Positions 25,181 through 33,924 of a stretch of 64,000 nucleotides of DNA are shown in pieces (position 1 is the first letter of the stretch; each line of letters opens with the position of its first letter). Source of the stretch: Cryptosporangium aurantiacum (GTDB lineage Bacteria > Actinomycetota > Actinomycetes > Mycobacteriales > Cryptosporangiaceae); the NCBI RefSeq assembly GCF_900143005.1, contig NZ_FRCS01000003.1, positions 124,001-188,000 on the forward strand, given 5' to 3'. Under the pieces are notes generated by a model, which saw only the letters and a list, made by a program, of their open reading frames with translations, was not told the DNA's origin and made no database searches. Both the position numbers and the translations under genes were made by a program.

Positions 25181-25489
25181 TCAGTCGAGCATGACGGCGA
25201 CCTCATGGTGATCCACTCGCTCATCCCAGCGTGTCAGCGCTCGGCGAGCCGCCGGCTCGACGACCGCACGACTGGGGTCGTCGCCTGCGAACGCGTGAAC
25301 GGACGCCATGTCGGCGAAGTAGACGATCGAGGTGAACTCGACGTCGGCCCCATCGGTCCGGCGGAGTAGCCGTGCTCCGCAGAACCCGGGGACATCGCGA
25401 AGGTGCTCGCTGACCGCGGTCTCGTAGTGCCGCTCGTAGTCGCCGGCGGTGGCGTGGGGTGCCCAGCCGTGCCAGGTTCGTGCAATCAC
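25181..25489 (-). CDS. ABM-like dimeric alpha/beta-barrel protein
   Basis: A 102-residue protein starting at GTG 25489 (IARTWHGWAPHATAGDYERHY). The sequence GFCGARLLRRTDGADVEFTSIVYF followed by an Asp/Ala-rich helix is typical of the dimeric ferredoxin-like superfamily, quoted here in part as FTSIVYFADMASVHAF. An upstream extension to 25549 is open but lacks family features. May act with the neighbouring ABM protein. Function unknown. Confidence 0.8.
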   Translation of the reverse strand: MIARTWHGWAPHATAGDYERHYETAVSEHLRDVPGFCGARLLRRTDGADVEFTSIVYFADMASVHAFAGDDPSRAVVEPAARRALTRWDERVDHHEVAVMLD

Positions 25490-25545
25490 ATCCGGACTCC
25501 GATCGATGTCCGAGAGCGCCGTCACCGTAAGAATCCGACCAAATA

Positions 25546-28500
25546 TCAACCAGAGACGTCAAACCAGTGTTCGTACCGGGCCGCGCAGGCTGGACAGTGC
25601 CCGGGAATTCGAACCCAGCGCCGTCTCGATGGAGCGGTGTGCTCGGTGGACTCGCCCGCCGTCTGCGGGACGGATCCACATCGGGGACAGGGGCTGAGCT
25701 CGACGTCGCGTCGTGCTTCGGCCTCGGTCCGGGCGTGCCGCGCGGTCGGCGGGTCGCTGCTGTCGGCGTCCGGATCCACCACCGGCAGCATGCGCAGCGC
25801 CGATGGACCCGACCACGCCTCGGCCATGCGGAGCAACTGCGCCCGGACGCCCGCCGGCCGCACCCATCCCAGCCCTGCCCGGCGCAGTCGGCCGAGCAGG
25901 GCGTCGACGTCCTGCGGTCGCCAGGTCGAGGGGTCGCCGGTGCACTGGTCGAGGAAGCTGCTCAGTAGAGGACTGGCGTCCTCGTGCCAGTCCGCGGCGT
26001 CGGGTGCATGGAGTTCCCAGTCGAGTTCCCAGACCAGGATCGCGCCGTCGTCGGTGCCGGCCAGCACGAACCTGGCGTCGGCGCTGAACTGCACCGAGCT
26101 GAGCCGAGCGCTCGCCTGCAGTGTCCGCAGGCAGGTGCCCGTCGCCAGATCCCAGATCCGTACTGTGTGGTCGTCGCCGGCCGATACGACGAAGCGCGCG
26201 TCCGGGCTGAACTGGGCATACCGCGCCGCGGAGGGGCTTCCGTCCATCACCGTGGCGGCAACCCCGCTGAACGGGTTCACGACGTGAAGGCGCCATCCGT
26301 CGAGCAGCAACAGTCGGCCGTCGGGGCCGAGGGCGGCCGGGTGGTAGTCGTGCTCGGGCCACAGCATGCCTAACTGCCGGCCGTGGTCCAGGTCCCACAG
26401 GCGGACCCCTGAGCCGAGAGCGTGGTCGACGGCGAAGCGCGCGTCAGGGCTGAGCACCAGTGACAGCGACTCGAACTGCTGCTCGGGGAGGGTGACCCGG
26501 CGGCTGCCGTCCGTCACGTCCCACACGATGAGGCGCGTTTGCGGGCTGTTGGTGATCGCGTATCGGCCGTCGGCGCTGACCGCGAGTGGGCCACCGATCC
26601 GTTCGTCGGCTTGGATCGGCCCGAGGACGTCGTCGGCCACTTTCCCCACGGTCGTGTCGGTCCACAGGTACAGCGCAGCGTCCCGGATGAAGAGGACCCG
26701 TCGTCCGTCCCGGCTGACCGCGACCTCATGGGCCTCGCCGTGCCCAGACACGCTCTGCAGGCACTGCCCGGTGTCGAGGTCCCACAGGCGTACCGTGCCG
26801 TCCGCACCTGCGGAGAACGCGCGGTCCGGCTCCTCGCTGACCGCGATCGCGTTGACCCTCCCCGCGTGGCCGGTCAACGGCGTTGCCTCCCACACCGAGC
26901 GCAGGCCGACCCGGACCGACCGGTCGGCAACGCGTCGCCACGCGTCGAGCACAGGGCGGGACCGTTCGTGACCGGGGGTAGTCCGGGCACCGCGGAGCAC
27001 GGTGAGCGCGTCCGGGTACCGCTGCTCGTCCAGGGCTCGGTCGGCGTCGGCCAGCTGCACGCGGACCCGCAGCTCGGACTGGGCGAGCTCGGGCTGTGAG
27101 CGCGGGCGGCACGGCACGAGCGGCGCGGTGTTCCCGGTCGGCAGCCCCCAGAGCCGCAGGGACTTCCGGCCGGCTGAGAACACCGACCGGCCGTCGGCGG
27201 TGAAGGTGGCGCTCGTGTCGGCGGGATCAGTCCACGGCCGCTTGAGGCCGTGCTGGCTGACGCACGTTCGCAAGCACCGTCCGGTGGAAGTGGACCAGAT
27301 CCGGAGGTAACCGTCGGTGCCACCGGTGACGGCCAGGCTGCCGTCCCGGTTGAGAGCCAGGGTGAGCACCTTGCTGGGGTCCGCGCGGATCTGGCGGTAC
27401 GAGCCGGTGCTCACATCTCCGACGTACAGCCAGCCCTCTCGGTCGCCGAACGCGACCCGGCGACCGTCCGCGCTCAGCGCAACGACCATCACCATGTGCG
27501 CGTGATCATGCACTCGCAGCGACCGGCCGGACGCCAGGTCCCAGAGGCGGACGGTGCCGCCGCTGCCGGACACCCCGAAATGGCCACTGCCGGACACCGC
27601 GAGACGGCCGTCGGCGCTGACGGCCACGTCTTGGATGGCCTCGACGTGACCCGTGAGCACGGGTCCGGCGGCGCCAGTGGTGAGGTCCCACACCCGGACG
27701 GTCCGATCCTCGGAGCCGGTCACCGCGACGCGGCCGTCGACACTGACGCGCACCGCGGACACCGGCCGGGAATGCCCGGTCAGGACGTACCGGCATGTTC
27801 CTCGGACGACGTCCCAGACGCGGACGTCGCAATGCTCGCCGTCGAACTTGAAGGCAGACCGTTCCACGAGCCGTCCGCCGCCCGAAACCACGAGCCGGCC
27901 GTCAGCGGTCACGTCCGCGGCGAGCACCCGCGAAAGGTGCCCGCGCAGCTCACACCGTGTCGTACTGCGCACGGCGTCCCAGACCACGACCGCATGCTCA
28001 CCGTCGTAGCCGGCCCCCGGTACGGGCATGATTCCGACGACGCAGTCACCGCCGGCACCGGGCCGGAGGACGGTGGCCGAGGACGACGGCTCGAAGCTGC
28101 CGTCACCGTCGCGCGTACCGTCACCGGCAGCGCCGGGATCACCGCGTTCGCGCTGGACCTGGGCCAGCAGATCGTCGACAACCGTGCCAGCACCGGCCAC
28201 GCGCGCTTCCTCGAGTCGCGCGACGACCTCGGTGTCGGAGATCTCGGCGCGCCGCCAGCGCAGCAGGCCGTCGTTGTACACGGCCTGCGGATGGCGGGGG
28301 TCGATGCGCAACGCCTCGGCCAACGCACGATCGGCCTCTTCCGGGCGGCCGAGGTCGAGCAGCGACAGCGCGCGGTTGGTGAGTTCGTCGGCACGCAGTT
28401 CCGCCGGCCGCGGCGCCGCCCGCGGGTAGCGTCGGCCGAAGCACTGCTCGTAGATCTCGACGAGTTCCTCGGCGACCGCCGTCATCGTGCGCGGCCGTCC

Positions 28501-29319
28501 GGCCGGATCGGTGCGCAAGCACCGGTTCAGCAGGTCGTGCAGGGGCGCGGGCATGGGCGGCAGATGCGGTTCCGGCGGACCGTTGTGCCAATAGTCCTCG
28601 AGGGCGTGCGGCGCAGCCGCACCCGTGGACCAGGAGATCCCGCCGGTGAACAGCTCCAGGACCGATACGGCCAGACTCCAGACGTCGGTGCGCCGGCTCA
28701 GCCGTCCACGAGCAATCTGCTCCGGGGAGGCGTAGGCCGGTGTCAGCCCGCCACGCGAAACCAGGACGCTGACCCCCGGGTCGGCCGCTGCCGGCCGGTG
28801 CCCGGACACGCTCGCCCGCGCCTTCGCGATCCCGAAATCGGTCACCTTCGCAGTGGCGTCCGCGTCCAGCAGCACGTTGGCCGGTTTGACGTCCTGGTGC
28901 ACCAGACCGTGCTCGTGCGCGTGCCCCAAGCCCCAGGCAACCTGGACCGCGATGTCCACGATCCGAGCCAGAACGTCCTCGGTGGTGCCGTCGTACAGCC
29001 GCCGATCGTCGATCCACTCGCGGAGGCTCCCGCCGGCGAGGTACTCCGCGAACACCAGGGGGACATCGTCCAGCACCCGCACGTAGTGACACGCGCAGAC
29101 GTGCGGGTGCAGGCCGAGCGACACCCAGGTCTGCGCCTCGACGGTGAACCGCTCCCGGTCGGCGGCGGATCGGAACATCTCGGTCCGCGGGCTCTTGACC
29201 GCGAGATCAACGTCCCACTGCAGGTGCCGGACCTGATACACGAGGCCCATGCCACCGCTGTCGTGTGTCCGCAGGACACGGTAGGTCCCTGCGATCGTGT
29301 CCCCGACCGTCCAGTGCAT
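25546..29319 (-). CDS. Very large Ser/Thr kinase with two WD40 propellers and zinc ribbon
   Basis: A 1257-residue cytoplasmic protein. Residues 10-290 are a Hanks-type kinase: Gly loop, K42, E61, catalytic H141-Q142-D143 (non-RD kinase), N148 and D161-F-G. A TPR-like stretch follows (about 320-395). Then come about seven WD40 repeats (about 460-740; repeats end in VRVWD, LRIWS), a second helical linker (about 750-810), and a second set of about seven WD repeats (810-1130; TVRLWD, TVRIWD). The C-terminus carries two CxxC pairs (SPCPRCGS and HCPACAARYEHW) forming a likely zinc ribbon. There is no membrane helix. Probably a signalling scaffold; co-transcribed with the gene at 29344. Confidence 0.95.
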   Translation of the reverse strand: MHWTVGDTIAGTYRVLRTHDSGGMGLVYQVRHLQWDVDLAVKSPRTEMFRSAADRERFTVEAQTWVSLGLHPHVCACHYVRVLDDVPLVFAEYLAGGSLREWIDDRRLYDGTTEDVLARIVDIAVQVAWGLGHAHEHGLVHQDVKPANVLLDADATAKVTDFGIAKARASVSGHRPAAADPGVSVLVSRGGLTPAYASPEQIARGRLSRRTDVWSLAVSVLELFTGGISWSTGAAAPHALEDYWHNGPPEPHLPPMPAPLHDLLNRCLRTDPAGRPRTMTAVAEELVEIYEQCFGRRYPRAAPRPAELRADELTNRALSLLDLGRPEEADRALAEALRIDPRHPQAVYNDGLLRWRRAEISDTEVVARLEEARVAGAGTVVDDLLAQVQRERGDPGAAGDGTRDGDGSFEPSSSATVLRPGAGGDCVVGIMPVPGAGYDGEHAVVVWDAVRSTTRCELRGHLSRVLAADVTADGRLVVSGGGRLVERSAFKFDGEHCDVRVWDVVRGTCRYVLTGHSRPVSAVRVSVDGRVAVTGSEDRTVRVWDLTTGAAGPVLTGHVEAIQDVAVSADGRLAVSGSGHFGVSGSGGTVRLWDLASGRSLRVHDHAHMVMVVALSADGRRVAFGDREGWLYVGDVSTGSYRQIRADPSKVLTLALNRDGSLAVTGGTDGYLRIWSTSTGRCLRTCVSQHGLKRPWTDPADTSATFTADGRSVFSAGRKSLRLWGLPTGNTAPLVPCRPRSQPELAQSELRVRVQLADADRALDEQRYPDALTVLRGARTTPGHERSRPVLDAWRRVADRSVRVGLRSVWEATPLTGHAGRVNAIAVSEEPDRAFSAGADGTVRLWDLDTGQCLQSVSGHGEAHEVAVSRDGRRVLFIRDAALYLWTDTTVGKVADDVLGPIQADERIGGPLAVSADGRYAITNSPQTRLIVWDVTDGSRRVTLPEQQFESLSLVLSPDARFAVDHALGSGVRLWDLDHGRQLGMLWPEHDYHPAALGPDGRLLLLDGWRLHVVNPFSGVAATVMDGSPSAARYAQFSPDARFVVSAGDDHTVRIWDLATGTCLRTLQASARLSSVQFSADARFVLAGTDDGAILVWELDWELHAPDAADWHEDASPLLSSFLDQCTGDPSTWRPQDVDALLGRLRRAGLGWVRPAGVRAQLLRMAEAWSGPSALRMLPVVDPDADSSDPPTARHARTEAEARRDVELSPCPRCGSVPQTAGESTEHTAPSRRRWVRIPGHCPACAARYEHWFDVSG

Positions 29320-29343
29320 ACGCGGCTCGCCTGTCTCGTCGGA

Positions 29344-29703
29344 TCAGTTCGCCTCGGGACGAGCTGCCCCACCCACCAAGATCACCCGACGTCCGCTCTG
29401 CAGGTTGTACTCGGTGACCCTCACTTCGGGGATCGGACGATCACCGGCCGCTCGCCGCACCACCTGGCTCACGGCGTTGTAGACCACGGCCGGCATCACG
29501 TTCGCCGGCAACGGGATCACTACCAGCGTGCGCGCTACCAGCCACGGGTCTTTCGGCGCCGGTTCCACCCGAGCCTGACCGACGTCGGGTCCGCGCGGAT
29601 CCGCTCCCCACTCGGCCGCGAACTCCTCAGGACTCACCCCGACCGAACGTTGGAGTTCCACGAACAAACCAGCCGGACGTCCGAGCCCTCCTAACAGATC
29701 CAT
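29344..29703 (-). CDS. Conserved small protein upstream of the WD40 kinase
   Basis: A 119-residue soluble protein with no recognised domain. It starts MDLLGGLGRPAGLFVELQRS, has a proline-rich middle, and a C-terminal half predicted as beta strands (VRVTEYNLQSGRRVILVGG). Its stop lies 24 bp before the kinase start on the same strand, so it is probably in the same operon and may be a partner or substrate of the kinase (inference). Confidence 0.72.
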   Translation of the reverse strand: MDLLGGLGRPAGLFVELQRSVGVSPEEFAAEWGADPRGPDVGQARVEPAPKDPWLVARTLVVIPLPANVMPAVVYNAVSQVVRRAAGDRPIPEVRVTEYNLQSGRRVILVGGAARPEAN

Positions 29704-30276
29704 CGCTGCATTCTGGCAGGCACCTGCCAGCGATCGGGCGGAGGCAGACTGCAGTGCCCTACGTCAATAAATGGACGAGACGCTGCGCGCAAAATCGCCT
29801 ACCGTGGCCGGCATGACGAGCACGAATCCCTGGCCGTTCAGCTAGCACCGCCGGCTACTCCGAGGCAGCGCCCGCAGCCGGCGACGTGGGACGGCGATCA
29901 GCCGTACCAACCGCTGACGAAGGGTTCACCATGCTCTTGCTCGTCTCCGGCGTCCGTGGCGCCGGTGAGTCGATCGTGTTCCGGGGTTCGCTCGTCCTCC
30001 CACCGGCGCTCGAGGTCCGCTGGCGGCAGCGAACGACCGGATTAGCCGCACAGCGCGCCCGCGAGCTGGCTGTTTGGGCGCCGCCCCTCCCGAACCGGCG
30101 CCCCAGCCGGGCCCGGGCGGATCGCCGGCGTGCCGTCAGCCCACGGTATCGACGTCGCGTCACACCGGCCCACCGCCGACGAAGCCACCCGGATTGAGCG
30201 CCGGTGCGCTCAGTTCGGATGCGCGGCTGCCGATGCGGGGGGCACGACGCCCTCGAGGGGAGCGGGTAGGACCACC
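29704..30276. other. Intergenic stretch with a possible 24-codon peptide
   Basis: No ordinary gene is convincing. A short plus-strand frame, 29771-29845, would encode a 24-residue peptide (internal Met at codon 15) ending TSTNPWPFS. The rest has only low-complexity Arg/Pro-rich frames. It contains the divergent promoters of the kinase operon and the diguanylate cyclase. Confidence 0.4.
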
Positions 30277-31872
30277 ATGTGGCCGCAGCTGATGACGCTC
30301 GCCTATGGGGTGTGTGCGTCTATCGGCGCACACACCGTGGTGGCGGCGTGGCACGTGCACGCACGCCGTACAGGCGCACTGCCCCTTGCCGGTCTCGCCG
30401 CCGGCATCGGGCTGTGGGCGGTGCTCGCGTGCGCGTCGACGCTGACCACCGACGTCACGACGCTGCGGGTCCTGGCCATCGCCGGCATCCTTCCGCAAGG
30501 CGCGCTGATCGCGTCGTACGCCGTACTGGTCTGGACGATCGGCAACCCGTCCTGGCCGACTCGGCGGCGGATCGTGCTGCTGTCGATCGAGCCGGTCGTC
30601 TCCACCGCGCTGGCAGCCACCGACGGATGGCACCATCAGTTCTTCGGCGAGGTCGCGCTGAACCCGCTCGGCGTGTGGGTCGTCCAGCTCGGCCCGCTCT
30701 ACTGGGCTCACCTGCTGTTCCTGTACTTCCTGACGATCTGGAGCACGCTGCACTTCGGGCTGGCCGATCCCGCGGCCCCGCAGAAGAAGAACCGGCAGCT
30801 GGGCTGGATGCTCGCGATCGCGCTGCCGCCGATCGTCGTGAACCTCCTCGCGCTGGAGGTGTTCGCGCTCGGTGTCGAGTTGACGCTGATCGGGATGGCG
30901 TCCACGGTCGTTGTGCTGCGGATCGCGCTGGACCGGCACTCGTTCGACCTGTTGCCGGTGGCGCGGGAACAGGTGATCGACGAGCTCTCCGACTCCTTCT
31001 GCATCGTCGACCGGGCCGGGTACGTCCGGGACTTCAATCGGGCGGCCCGGCGGCTGCTGCCGCACCTCAGCCCCGGGCTGGCCGGGCGGCACGACGTCCG
31101 GATCGAGGACTTCGGGCTCGGCGTGCAGCCGGACCCGGAGCACGACACCACCTGGCTGGTCGAAGACGCCACCGTCCTCGGAATCGATCTCGAAATCCGG
31201 CTGATCGTTCTTCGCGACCCTGCGGGCTCCTGCGTCGGCTGGGCGATGGTCAGCCGCGACGTCACGACGGCCAACCGGCAGCAGCGGAGCCTGGAGACCG
31301 CGAACGTCCGGCTGCGTACCCAGCTCGACACCATCGAGGCGCTCCGGGCCGAGCTCGCCGAGCAAGCCGTCCGCGACCCGCTCACCGGGCTGCACAACCG
31401 CCGCTATCTCACCGACGCGCTGACCATGCGCTCCGCAGGCGCCGCGGGAGAGCCGGTCTGCCTCGCGTTGGTGGACATCGACCACTTCAAGCGCGTCAAC
31501 GACACGTACGGCCACGCGGTCGGCGACGACGTGCTCGTGGGCGTCGCCCGGGAACTTGCCGAGGGACAGCCGCCGAGCGTCGTGGTGGCGCGGAACGGCG
31601 GCGAGGAGTTCGTCCTGGTGTTTCCGGGCGCCACCGCGGAGGAGGGCCGTACCCGGGTCGAGGCGCTGCGGGAGCGGGTGGCCGCGCACCGGTTCGCGGC
31701 CGACGACGTCACGCTGCAGGTGACGTTCAGCGCGGGTATCGCCGCGAGCGACGGGCACTTCGACGCGGAGGCCCTGCTCGAAGGCGCCGACCGGGCGCTC
31801 TACCGGGCGAAGGACGGAGGCCGGAACCGTACCGAGACGGCGTCCGCGGCCGAGCTGGTGCACGCGGTCTGA
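30277..31872 (+). CDS. 7TM-PAS-GGDEF diguanylate cyclase
   Basis: A 531-residue membrane protein. Residues 1-225 hold seven to eight helices of the kind found at the N-terminus of 7TM histidine kinases. A PAS domain follows (about 235-345, DSFCIVDRAGYVRDFNRAAR), then a coiled coil and a GGDEF domain with the active-site motif RNGGEEFVLV and the preceding LALVDIDHFKRVND. GGEEF is a catalytically competent variant. The RxxD product-inhibition site five residues upstream is absent. ATG 30277 fits the first helix. It should make cyclic di-GMP in response to a membrane or PAS signal. Confidence 0.92.
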   Translation: MWPQLMTLAYGVCASIGAHTVVAAWHVHARRTGALPLAGLAAGIGLWAVLACASTLTTDVTTLRVLAIAGILPQGALIASYAVLVWTIGNPSWPTRRRIVLLSIEPVVSTALAATDGWHHQFFGEVALNPLGVWVVQLGPLYWAHLLFLYFLTIWSTLHFGLADPAAPQKKNRQLGWMLAIALPPIVVNLLALEVFALGVELTLIGMASTVVVLRIALDRHSFDLLPVAREQVIDELSDSFCIVDRAGYVRDFNRAARRLLPHLSPGLAGRHDVRIEDFGLGVQPDPEHDTTWLVEDATVLGIDLEIRLIVLRDPAGSCVGWAMVSRDVTTANRQQRSLETANVRLRTQLDTIEALRAELAEQAVRDPLTGLHNRRYLTDALTMRSAGAAGEPVCLALVDIDHFKRVNDTYGHAVGDDVLVGVARELAEGQPPSVVVARNGGEEFVLVFPGATAEEGRTRVEALRERVAAHRFAADDVTLQVTFSAGIAASDGHFDAEALLEGADRALYRAKDGGRNRTETASAAELVHAV

Positions 31873-31917
31873 GCCTCGGACGCCGGGCACGCGCTGCCGA
31901 TGAGCGGACGTTCAGCA

Positions 31918-32391
31918 CTACCCCCGCCGAGGATGGGGCGCGCCAGCAGGCCCTCGTGCGGTTCGGGCGAGCCGGGCCAGCAGCGCCTTACCGGCGCCAC
32001 GGACGCCGGCGGCCATGAACGTCGTCCAGTCGAAGTAGTCCCGCCAGAGCACCACGCGGCCCGCGCGCACCTCGAACGTTCCGCACACCCAGAACGCGGC
32101 CTCCCACGATCCGATGCGCAGAACGTCGGTTCGTTCGGTGAGCACGATCGGTCCGTTCGCCGCGATGTTGTGCATCCGGGCTTCGAACCCGGTGCAGTAC
32201 CGCAACATTTGCCGCAGCGTCCGTTCGACGGCGGCGCGTCCGCGTGCGGGTCGTAGCGGCACGTTCTGGTAGACGATGTCGTCCGAGACGAGAAGGAGCG
32301 CGGCATCCAGGTCGAGTCGCTCCAGCGCCGCGAGGAACGCGACGACCACCCCCTGGGGATCAGCGTCGGGTTGGACCTGCTCATCCGGCAT
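31918..32391 (-). CDS. Limonene-1,2-epoxide hydrolase family protein
   Basis: A 157-residue soluble enzyme with the NTF2-like fold. Family landmarks: VSDDIVYQNVPL (Y41 and N43 position the water), ERTDVL (R87, D89) and WRDYFDWTTF (D118), which reproduces the Arg-Asp-Asp catalytic triad of limonene-epoxide hydrolase. ATG 32391 is preceded by a very good ribosome-binding site (GGAGG, eight bases upstream). Probably hydrolyses an epoxide; in actinomycetes such genes also occur in polyketide and terpene pathways, but no such pathway is nearby. Confidence 0.9.
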   Translation of the reverse strand: MPDEQVQPDADPQGVVVAFLAALERLDLDAALLLVSDDIVYQNVPLRPARGRAAVERTLRQMLRYCTGFEARMHNIAANGPIVLTERTDVLRIGSWEAAFWVCGTFEVRAGRVVLWRDYFDWTTFMAAGVRGAGKALLARLARTARGPAGAPHPRRG

Positions 32392-32507
32392 GACAAATCC
32401 TCCGGTTCGCGGGAACGGTGCGTCGCAGCGTTCGGATACCACGGTCAGCGTAGAAGGCCCGCCGCCGGCGGCGGCACGTTCTGGAGTGTGTGCTTCGGAT
32501 GGAACGC

Positions 32508-33239
32508 TCACCGGCTCGGCGCGCGCCTGGCGAGGAACACCCACTCCAAACCCGGCCGGTCAGGAGCGTCTCGAACCTCGAGCAGCTCGTAGCCGTGTGT
32601 CCGCAGCGACGCTTCGATCTCGCGGCGGGACCGGAACCGCAAGGTCGAGTGGGAGGACAGAACGGCGCCGTCGGGGAAAACCCAGGAGGCGCGAAAGGTG
32701 ACCAGCGGTTCCGCGAGGTCGACCACCTCGGTCCAGGTCCGTACCGGGCCGATTCCGTCGACGTCGACGGTGCGTTCGGTCAGCTCGCGGGTCCACAGCT
32801 CCCAGGCGCGCTGCTCGGGGACGCGGGTCTCGAACACCAGGTGCCCACCTGGTCGCAACAGCCGACGCGTGCCCGCCAGGGTCTTGTCCCACTTGTTGCG
32901 GTCGACGATTGCCTGAGCCACGTTGCCGGTCATCGTCGCGAGGTCGAAGTCCCCGACGACCACGTCCCGGACCTCGCCGCGGATCCAGTTGACATGCTGC
33001 CCCCCGGGCCGGTTCCGAGCGTGGTCGATCGAGCCGGGAGCCGGGTCGACGCCGGTGACGATCTTCCCGGCGGCGGCCAGCCGGACCGCGAGAATGCCGG
33101 TGCCGCAGCCGATGTCCAGGATTCGTTCAGCCCCCAATTCGTCTACGAGGCCCTCGTAGACGTCGAGGTCGGGACGGTCACCTTCCAGGGCGTCGTAGAC
33201 GGCGACCAGCCGGGGATGGTCGAAGATTGGGTCCGGCAT
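32508..33239 (-). CDS. Class I SAM-dependent methyltransferase
   Basis: A 243-residue methyltransferase. ATG 33239 starts PDPIFDHPRLVAVYDALE. Motif I ILDIGCGTGILAVRLA, IVTGVDPAPGSIDHAR, then FDLATMTGNVAQAIV and LRPGGHLVFETRVP. The C-terminal half is a lipocalin-like beta region (VVDLAEPLVTFRASWVF) found in small-molecule methyltransferases. It lies upstream of the epoxide hydrolase, 116 bp apart and probably separately controlled. Substrate unknown. Confidence 0.9.
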   Translation of the reverse strand: MPDPIFDHPRLVAVYDALEGDRPDLDVYEGLVDELGAERILDIGCGTGILAVRLAAAGKIVTGVDPAPGSIDHARNRPGGQHVNWIRGEVRDVVVGDFDLATMTGNVAQAIVDRNKWDKTLAGTRRLLRPGGHLVFETRVPEQRAWELWTRELTERTVDVDGIGPVRTWTEVVDLAEPLVTFRASWVFPDGAVLSSHSTLRFRSRREIEASLRTHGYELLEVRDAPDRPGLEWVFLARRAPSR

Positions 33240-33273
33240 GCTTCGACGGTACGGCGCTCGGAAGCGCACGACG

Positions 33274-33510
33274 TCAGGGTTCGTAGTCATTCCATCCGGC
33301 GTCGTAAACCGGCTTGCTCTCGGGATCCGCGTCGTGGCCCGGCCAGATCCGTACCCGCCAGTCGGCGCCGTCAGCGATCCAATTCGTCTGCACGACCCAT
33401 TCGCCCAGGTCGGCGGGAGTACGGTCGTCGGTCACGTGGGCCCACCGGCTAACGACCCGCCAGTCGTAGTCATAGTCAGAGGTTTCGATCTGGACGGTGT
33501 AGTCGGCCAT
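33274..33510 (-). CDS. Small acidic protein of unknown function
   Basis: A 78-residue, Asp/Trp/Tyr-rich protein (YTVQIETSDYDYDWRVV, DWRVRIWPGHDADPESK). No domain recognised. ATG 33510 and codon choice support coding. It lies 34 bp upstream of the methyltransferase on the same strand and is likely in its operon. Confidence 0.65.
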   Translation of the reverse strand: MADYTVQIETSDYDYDWRVVSRWAHVTDDRTPADLGEWVVQTNWIADGADWRVRIWPGHDADPESKPVYDAGWNDYEP

Positions 33511-33570
33511 GGATTCATGGTGCGTGATACTCGGCCCGCCGCGCGGGAACGCGACTCGTAGAGTGGCCAT

Positions 33571-33924
33571 ATGGGAGCTTGCCTGCGCACCGATGCCGCG
33601 TACTGCGCGCTCGCCGCGCTGATTCTGGGCCTGTTCGCGGGGCCGGTTGGTGGTGCGCTCGGCGTCCCGGCCGGGGTGCCGTTCGCAGCGGCGGTACTGA
33701 CGTTCGGCTGGGCGGGAGTGCTGCTCGTTCTTGCCTCCCGACGCAGGCTGCGCGGCCCGGTGCGGTTCGTGCTGGTGGCGAACGTCGTCGCAGCGGCGGG
33801 GCTGGCCGCGCTCGCGCTCACCCGGCCGCTCGACGCGCTGTCGCTGCTGCTCCTGGCGGTCGCGGTCGAGGTCAGTGCGTTCGCGGTCTGGCAGGCCGTG
33901 CTGCTGCGTCCGGCGCGCGGCTGA
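33571..33924 (+). CDS. Small integral membrane protein
   Basis: A 117-residue protein with four predicted membrane helices and short loops (Arg-rich loop SRRRLRGPVR). No family recognised. Its stop overlaps the ATG of the UDG-like gene (CTGATG), so the two are translationally coupled. Divergent from the gene at 33274-33510. Confidence 0.7.
   Translation: MGACLRTDAAYCALAALILGLFAGPVGGALGVPAGVPFAAAVLTFGWAGVLLVLASRRRLRGPVRFVLVANVVAAAGLAALALTRPLDALSLLLLAVAVEVSAFAVWQAVLLRPARG

Noticed and set aside
24815-25489. A polyketide tailoring cluster suggested by two monooxygenase-fold genes and nearby methyltransferases
   Set aside because: There are no synthase, cyclase or carrier-protein genes in the window.
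25590-25625. tRNA T-arm-like string (GAATTCGAACCC) that could mark a tRNA gene
   Set aside because: It encodes WVRIPGHCPAC of the kinase C-terminus and no cloverleaf, anticodon arm or acceptor stem surrounds it.
27250-29694. 814-codon plus-strand frame opposite the WD40 kinase
   Set aside because: It has no recognisable domain and mirrors a gene with clear kinase and WD motifs.
29886-30197. 103-codon plus-strand frame before the diguanylate cyclase
   Set aside because: The second half is Arg/Pro low complexity, no ribosome-binding site is visible, and no domain is seen.
32165-32190. GGCTTCGAACCCGG, again like a T-loop
   Set aside because: It lies in the epoxide-hydrolase frame and no other tRNA parts are present.
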